Shown here: positions 31,954 to 36,022 of the stretch, piece after piece
How the letters are laid out: each line of letters starts with the position of its first letter
How positions within the stretch are numbered: position 1 is the first letter of the stretch
Origin: Akkermansia sp.
Lineage (GTDB): Bacteria; Verrucomicrobiota; Verrucomicrobiia; Verrucomicrobiales; Akkermansiaceae
DNA: 36,022 bases
Direction of reading: 5' to 3'
Assembly (NCBI GenBank): GCA_024405415.1
Contig: JAKSOV010000009.1
Span: 1 to 36,022 of the forward strand
Program-made: the position numbers and the translations under genes
Notes under the pieces: model-generated
What the model was told of the DNA's origin: nothing
Seen by the model: only the letters and a program-made list of their open reading frames with translations
The model's database searches: none

Positions 31954-31973
31954 AGCGGCAGCAGGTTAGCCCC

Positions 31974-33617
31974 TCAGCGGGTCTTTTCAGGCATATCGAT
32001 GCGGGCCTTCTTGCACCAGTTGCGGGCGAGATCCTTGTCCCCCATCAGCAGGTAGGTGCGGGCCATCTCGCGCACGGCGTTGCGGTAGAACGCGTTGTCG
32101 ATGTTGTCCAGCTTGGCGCGGTCGTCCTCCGCCAGCTGCTCAATATCGCGCACGATGTCGCGGAACTGGCGCACGGCAATGCCGTCGTTCTTCGCCTTGC
32201 GGTGCAGCATGGCGAGGCGGAAGCGGCTCTTTAAGGCCACGCCGTCCGTGAGGTCGGGGTTAGCGGCCACCACCATCTTGTTGCACTCCGTCACCCACTT
32301 GATGGCGTTGGTGAAATCATCTTTGGCGGTATAGTACTCCGCCAGCTCCTGCGCAATGCGGGAAAGGGAGTCAGGATCATCCTTAGCAAGGCCCGTGTTG
32401 CCCTGAATCATGTCCCAGCAGCGGGTCAGCAGCTCAATCTTCTCCTCGCCCTCGGAATGCTGGGCAAGGTAGGAGAGGCAGCGCAGCACCTCAGCGGGGT
32501 CCTTGCTGTGGTCGAGGAGGAAGCGGCAGTCCTGCATGGCCTCGTTGGCGGCGCCGCGCGCCTCGTTGGCGCGGAAGCGCAGGGCGCAAAGCTCCACGCG
32601 CGTCTCAGGCTTCATCTCGCCGTAGCCCTCGGCAAAGGCCGTGGCCAGCGAGATGGCCTGCGCGCAGCCCTCGTAGTCCTTCAGGCGGAAGCGCAGCTCA
32701 CCGAGCAGCTTGTAGCAGGTGGGCAGGCGGTGCTCACGGTCGGGGTACTCCAGCATGGAGTCGCGGCTCTTGAGCAGCTTTTCCTCAATCTCCTTGAGGG
32801 CGGGCTGGGAGAGATTGGCGTTGTCGCGCAGGGTGTTTGTCACCTCCTCCATCATGAGGCGGGAGGTAGCGGGGCAAAGCGGCCAGCGGGCCTGCTCCAG
32901 AATGTTGCGCACCATCTGCAACACGGGCTCCTTCACCACGCAGACATCAGCGCGCATCATCTGGAGCGCGGCGGCCTCACGGGCGAGGTCGGGGTCGCGC
33001 AAGCGCACGAGCACGGCGGGGATATCGAGGCGGGCAATCGCCTTCACGGCCTCATCCGTGCGGTTCATGCGGATGCAGGTTTCGGCACTGCGGCGGATGG
33101 AGCGCAGGAGCAAGTCCGTGCGGTCGGGCATGTCCACGAGCTTGTCTTGCAGCTCGCGGTCAAGGCGCAGCTGCAGCTCATAGTCGTTGTGATTGCCGGC
33201 GGCCTCCGCCAAGCGGTCTAGGCCCTCCACGGGGGCAAGGGATTCCACCTCGGGCAGGATGCGCACGGCTTCCTCCCACTGCCCCTTGTCCACCAGGCGG
33301 GACATGAGGAACCAGCGGAACTGGCGGCGCGTCTCATCATTCTCCACCCAACCGAGGCGCACCTTGGAGTTCTCCGCCAGCTCCAGCAGACGTGCTTTGT
33401 CGCCCGAAAGGTCGGCGAGCAGACGGGTCAGGTTGTCGTTCGCCTCCTTGTTGGAGGCCACAATGACGGTCTTGCCCTTGAAATAAGTAAGGATATCCTC
33501 GCCCTTCACATAGATGAAACCGAGCAGCAGGGCGGCAACGGTGCAGCCGATAGCTGTCAGCGGCAGCGCATGGCTGGTGTTTTTGTGGGCGGGTCTGTAG
33601 CGGCGGTGAATAGCCAT
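31974..33617 (-). CDS. Membrane-anchored TPR-like protein
   Basis: The 547-residue protein has a basic N terminus (HRRYRPAHK) and one membrane helix near residues 19-38 (ALPLTAIGCTVAALLLGFIYV). A long helical domain follows with TPR-like units, for example EEAVRILPEVESLAPVEGLDRLAEAAGNH, DRLLKDYEGCAQAISLATAFAEG-type stretches and a C-terminal AREMARTYLLMGDKDLARNWCKKA. It is probably anchored in the inner membrane with the repeats outside, acting as a protein-binding scaffold. The partner is unknown. It lies between another anchored TPR gene and murJ, so a role near cell-wall synthesis is a reasonable guess. No Shine-Dalgarno sequence is seen. Confidence 0.65.
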   Translation of the reverse strand: MAIHRRYRPAHKNTSHALPLTAIGCTVAALLLGFIYVKGEDILTYFKGKTVIVASNKEANDNLTRLLADLSGDKARLLELAENSKVRLGWVENDETRRQFRWFLMSRLVDKGQWEEAVRILPEVESLAPVEGLDRLAEAAGNHNDYELQLRLDRELQDKLVDMPDRTDLLLRSIRRSAETCIRMNRTDEAVKAIARLDIPAVLVRLRDPDLAREAAALQMMRADVCVVKEPVLQMVRNILEQARWPLCPATSRLMMEEVTNTLRDNANLSQPALKEIEEKLLKSRDSMLEYPDREHRLPTCYKLLGELRFRLKDYEGCAQAISLATAFAEGYGEMKPETRVELCALRFRANEARGAANEAMQDCRFLLDHSKDPAEVLRCLSYLAQHSEGEEKIELLTRCWDMIQGNTGLAKDDPDSLSRIAQELAEYYTAKDDFTNAIKWVTECNKMVVAANPDLTDGVALKSRFRLAMLHRKAKNDGIAVRQFRDIVRDIEQLAEDDRAKLDNIDNAFYRNAVREMARTYLLMGDKDLARNWCKKARIDMPEKTR

Positions 33618-33657
33618 AGGTCAGAAAAAGTTATGATTGGGGTGAAACAGGGAAAAC

Positions 33658-35403
33658 TTAATGGGCGGCAGCGGCGGATTCTTCGTCATCGGCCTCATCT
33701 TCCTCCGCCTCTGCGGCGGCATCGGCCGCGGCGGCCTCTGCAGTAGCCTGTTCGTCATGAGGCGAAACGACCGAGGGAAGATGACTGTGGCGGCGACACT
33801 CGTTGAGATGTGTACGGGCCTCCTCGCGGCGGTCGGGCGTATCCTTCACCAGCGGGGTGATGCGCTCCCACACTTGGCGCCCCTCGTCCCACCGGCGGAG
33901 CTGCTCCAGCGCATAGCCTCGCCCCAGCAGGGCGGTGAGCAGGTTGGCGGCCTCCTCCGCACCGGCATCGGCCAGCAGTTGAGCGGCCTTGCCGTACATC
34001 TCTGCGGCCTCAGCTGTCTTGCCGCGATGGTCCATGGACTGAGCCAGCAGCAGAGCCACGCGCCCGGCCCCCGCCTTGTCGGACGGAGCCTGCTTGCCGC
34101 GCAGCACAGCGCAGCGCTGCAAAACAAGTTCAGCCTCCTCCGCGCGATTGAGGGCGAGCAAACAGCGCCCTGCGCCCTCCATGGCCTGCATGGCCGTGAC
34201 AGCATCGAAAGGCGTTTCCGCAGCGCGGGTGAAGGAGGCAAGCGCCGCCTCTTCATCCTGCGAGAGCAGCAGCAGCCAGCCGCGCTGTTCCGCAAGGCAG
34301 GCATGGAAAGCGTGTTCAGCGGGCAGCAGGTGCTCGGCCAGGCCCTCCGCGCGGTTCAGCAGCGCGAGGGCAGCGTTGACATCCCCGCTCTGCAGCATAC
34401 GGGCGGAGGCCGCACGGCGCAGAGCCATGAGGCGCCACAGGGCATCCGTGGTCTCGTGCCCGAGCTGCGTCTCGCCCTGCATCAGCAGCGGCAAAGCAGC
34501 ATCGGCATGCCCCTGCTCCGCCATAGCGGTACCGCAGCAAATTTGCTCCGCGGCGCTCAAATCGGCGGCGGGAGTGCCGCCGGGGGCCAAGGTATCCGTC
34601 ACGCTGCGGAAAGCGGCGCTTGCGGCGGCCTCATCCCCGCGACCTCGGTACTGCAAACCGAGATGCAGACGCAACGCGGCGCGCAAGGCACGGGCCTCGG
34701 GGCGGTTCTCGGTCTCTTTCAGGAGCTGTTCCGCAGCCTCGGGGCGGGCAAAGCCCTGCGGCGTGGCGCCGAGAGCGGCGAAATAGTGTTCCAAAGCCGT
34801 GAGGTTCTCGGCCGGGCGATTCAGCGCGGCAAAGGCATCTGCGGCGCGTCGGTACCAGGCAGCGGCATCCTGAGCCGAGCGGGCGGACAAAAGCGCATCA
34901 CCCGTCTCCGCCGCGCGGCGTGCCCACAGCACCTCCTGCGGAGCCTCGGTAAAGAGAGCACTCAAAAGCGGCTCGGCGGAATCCGCCATGCCGCGGGAAA
35001 GCAGGATGCAGGCCAACTGCCATTGCGCCTCGCGACGGATGGCGGCATCGCGAATCCACGCCATGCCGGCATCGGGAGCGGCAGCCAACGCCTGCAACTC
35101 GGCGTCATCGGCCGTGTTGAGCTGAAGGAAGCGGTTGAGATTCTCCGCCGCCGTGCGGTTGAGCTGCTCCGACACCTGTTCGGAAGCAATACCGGCAGCG
35201 TAGCCCTGCCGATGCCCCAGCCAATAGAAGGATGCCAACAGCCCGAGAGCAGCACAAGCCAAGAGGCCCGCGGCCGTGTAGACCACAGCGGGTTTGAACT
35301 CCAATTCCTCCGCCGCCGCAGCGGAAGAGGCGGGGGGAATATCCACAGGAGCCGCCGCATGAAAATCCGCGGCGGTTTCCGGCTGCTCAGGCTGCTCGCT
35401 CAT
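33658..35403 (-). CDS. Membrane-anchored TPR protein
   Basis: The 581-residue protein has an acidic, Pro/Ala-rich N terminus, one membrane helix near residues 43-67 (AAGLLACAALGLLASFYWLG) and a long Ala/Leu/Glu-rich domain with TPR-like units such as AAWYRRAADAFAALNRPAENLTAL and MDHRGKTAEAAEMYGKAAQLLADAG. The C terminus is an Ala/Glu/Asp tail. It resembles the next gene in layout though not closely in sequence, so they may be distant paralogues. It begins 26 nt after lysC and ends 40 nt before the second TPR gene. The function is not known. Confidence 0.68.
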   Translation of the reverse strand: MSEQPEQPETAADFHAAAPVDIPPASSAAAAEELEFKPAVVYTAAGLLACAALGLLASFYWLGHRQGYAAGIASEQVSEQLNRTAAENLNRFLQLNTADDAELQALAAAPDAGMAWIRDAAIRREAQWQLACILLSRGMADSAEPLLSALFTEAPQEVLWARRAAETGDALLSARSAQDAAAWYRRAADAFAALNRPAENLTALEHYFAALGATPQGFARPEAAEQLLKETENRPEARALRAALRLHLGLQYRGRGDEAAASAAFRSVTDTLAPGGTPAADLSAAEQICCGTAMAEQGHADAALPLLMQGETQLGHETTDALWRLMALRRAASARMLQSGDVNAALALLNRAEGLAEHLLPAEHAFHACLAEQRGWLLLLSQDEEAALASFTRAAETPFDAVTAMQAMEGAGRCLLALNRAEEAELVLQRCAVLRGKQAPSDKAGAGRVALLLAQSMDHRGKTAEAAEMYGKAAQLLADAGAEEAANLLTALLGRGYALEQLRRWDEGRQVWERITPLVKDTPDRREEARTHLNECRRHSHLPSVVSPHDEQATAEAAAADAAAEAEEDEADDEESAAAAH

Positions 35404-35429
35404 GCTCGGCAGATTCGCGTTTCTGCGAC

Positions 35430-36022
35430 TCAGGCGGCAGGCTGGTCAAGATGGAAGGCGGCGTGCACCACGCGGGCGGCCTGCTCGATATCCGCGGCGT
35501 CCACCGTGGTGGAGATACGGATTTCGGAGGTGGCAATCATGCCCGTGGCGATGCCCGCATCCGCGAGGGCGCGGAACACGGTGGCGGCCACACCCGCGTT
35601 GGAGCGCATACCCACACCCACCACGGAGAGCTTAGCAAGGCCGGAATCGGTGTCGATGTAGGCCTTTTCACCCAGCTGCGGCAGCAGCTTCTTGAGCGCG
35701 GACTGAGCCTTGCCGAGGTCGTTCATGTTCATGGTGAAGGACTGGCGGGCCATGCCGTCGTGGGCGGTGTTGGCGACAATCATATCCACGTTGATTTCAG
35801 CCTCGGCCAGAGCGGTGAGGATGAGCGCGGTGTACGGCACGGGAGCCGTGATGCGGGAGATAGTGACGCGGGCTTGGTTGCGTTCGATGGAGACGCCGCG
35901 GACGGCGAGGCTCTCCATGGCGGAGTTTTCTTCTTGCACGATGGTACCGGGGTTTGTGTTCATGGAGTTGCGGACCTCGAACACCACGCCGAATTTCTTG
36001 GCGAACTCGACGGAGCGGGCCT
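35430..36022 (-). CDS. lysC: Aspartate kinase, C-terminal part (cut by window edge)
   Basis: The frame is open to the right end of the window, so the N-terminal kinase domain lies outside. What is visible begins ARSVEFAKKFGVVFEVRNS, which is the end of the amino-acid kinase domain. Two ACT regulatory domains follow: one with VRGVSIERNQARVTI and EINVDMIVANT, the second with LSVVGVGMRSNAGVAATVFRALADAGI and ISTTVDAADIEQAARVVHAAF. Such enzymes phosphorylate aspartate at the head of lysine, threonine, methionine and diaminopimelate synthesis, and are usually feedback inhibited through the ACT domains. It is first in the visible series lysC, TPR, TPR, murJ. Confidence 0.93.
   Translation of the reverse strand, partial: ARSVEFAKKFGVVFEVRNSMNTNPGTIVQEENSAMESLAVRGVSIERNQARVTISRITAPVPYTALILTALAEAEINVDMIVANTAHDGMARQSFTMNMNDLGKAQSALKKLLPQLGEKAYIDTDSGLAKLSVVGVGMRSNAGVAATVFRALADAGIATGMIATSEIRISTTVDAADIEQAARVVHAAFHLDQPAA

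Overview
This is a chromosomal, housekeeping-rich window of high-GC DNA (my impression is about 60-65 % GC) from a Gram-negative-type bacterium. Gene content and style suggest Verrucomicrobiota, probably Akkermansia-like. The clues are secreted ankyrin and TPR proteins, an ELM1-family gene beside a GT4 glycosyltransferase, queuosine genes, a trpEGDCF operon and almost no Shine-Dalgarno sequences. The taxonomic call is inference. No phage, insertion sequence, integron or CRISPR array is visible.

Layout. 1-4.4 kb: mfd, flanked by two inverted copies of a GC palindrome with heptad repeats, then a small DUF3592 membrane protein, a possible frameshifted small ORF and tRNA-Val(CAC). 4.6-9.4 kb: a short divergent purE homologue; pyrB followed by a dihydroorotase homologue lacking metal ligands; an ELM1-family protein and a GT4 glycosyltransferase. 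9.4-16.9 kb: a secreted protein of unknown function and an RsmB/RsmF-type rRNA methyltransferase on the minus strand, then a beta-CASP nuclease, an ankyrin lipoprotein and two further exported or membrane proteins on the plus strand. 16.9-24.6 kb: cysS, queF, a tandem thermonuclease, queC, ribBA, ftsH and rsfS, closed by a strong bidirectional terminator. 24.7-29.6 kb: trpEGDCF on the minus strand, preceded by a leader peptide and an intrinsic terminator. 29.6-36 kb: a DUF4143 remnant and a minus-strand gene series reading lysC (partial), two anchored TPR proteins and murJ.

Three sequence-level patterns stand out beyond ordinary annotation. (1) Most first-in-unit genes have a sigma70-type promoter whose -10 box ends only 6-10 nt before the start codon. 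This predicts leaderless or near-leaderless mRNAs and moves the start of mfd and several other genes downstream. (2) A family of intergenic elements made of 7-nt AT-rich repeats around a short GC palindrome fills the stop-to-start gaps before ftsH and at three trp junctions, and also lies on both sides of mfd. (3) The trp operon has a complete-looking attenuator: a 24-codon leader peptide with a Trp-Ser-Trp motif, an antiterminator pair and a terminator. Its leader peptide also appears to be translated from a leaderless transcript.
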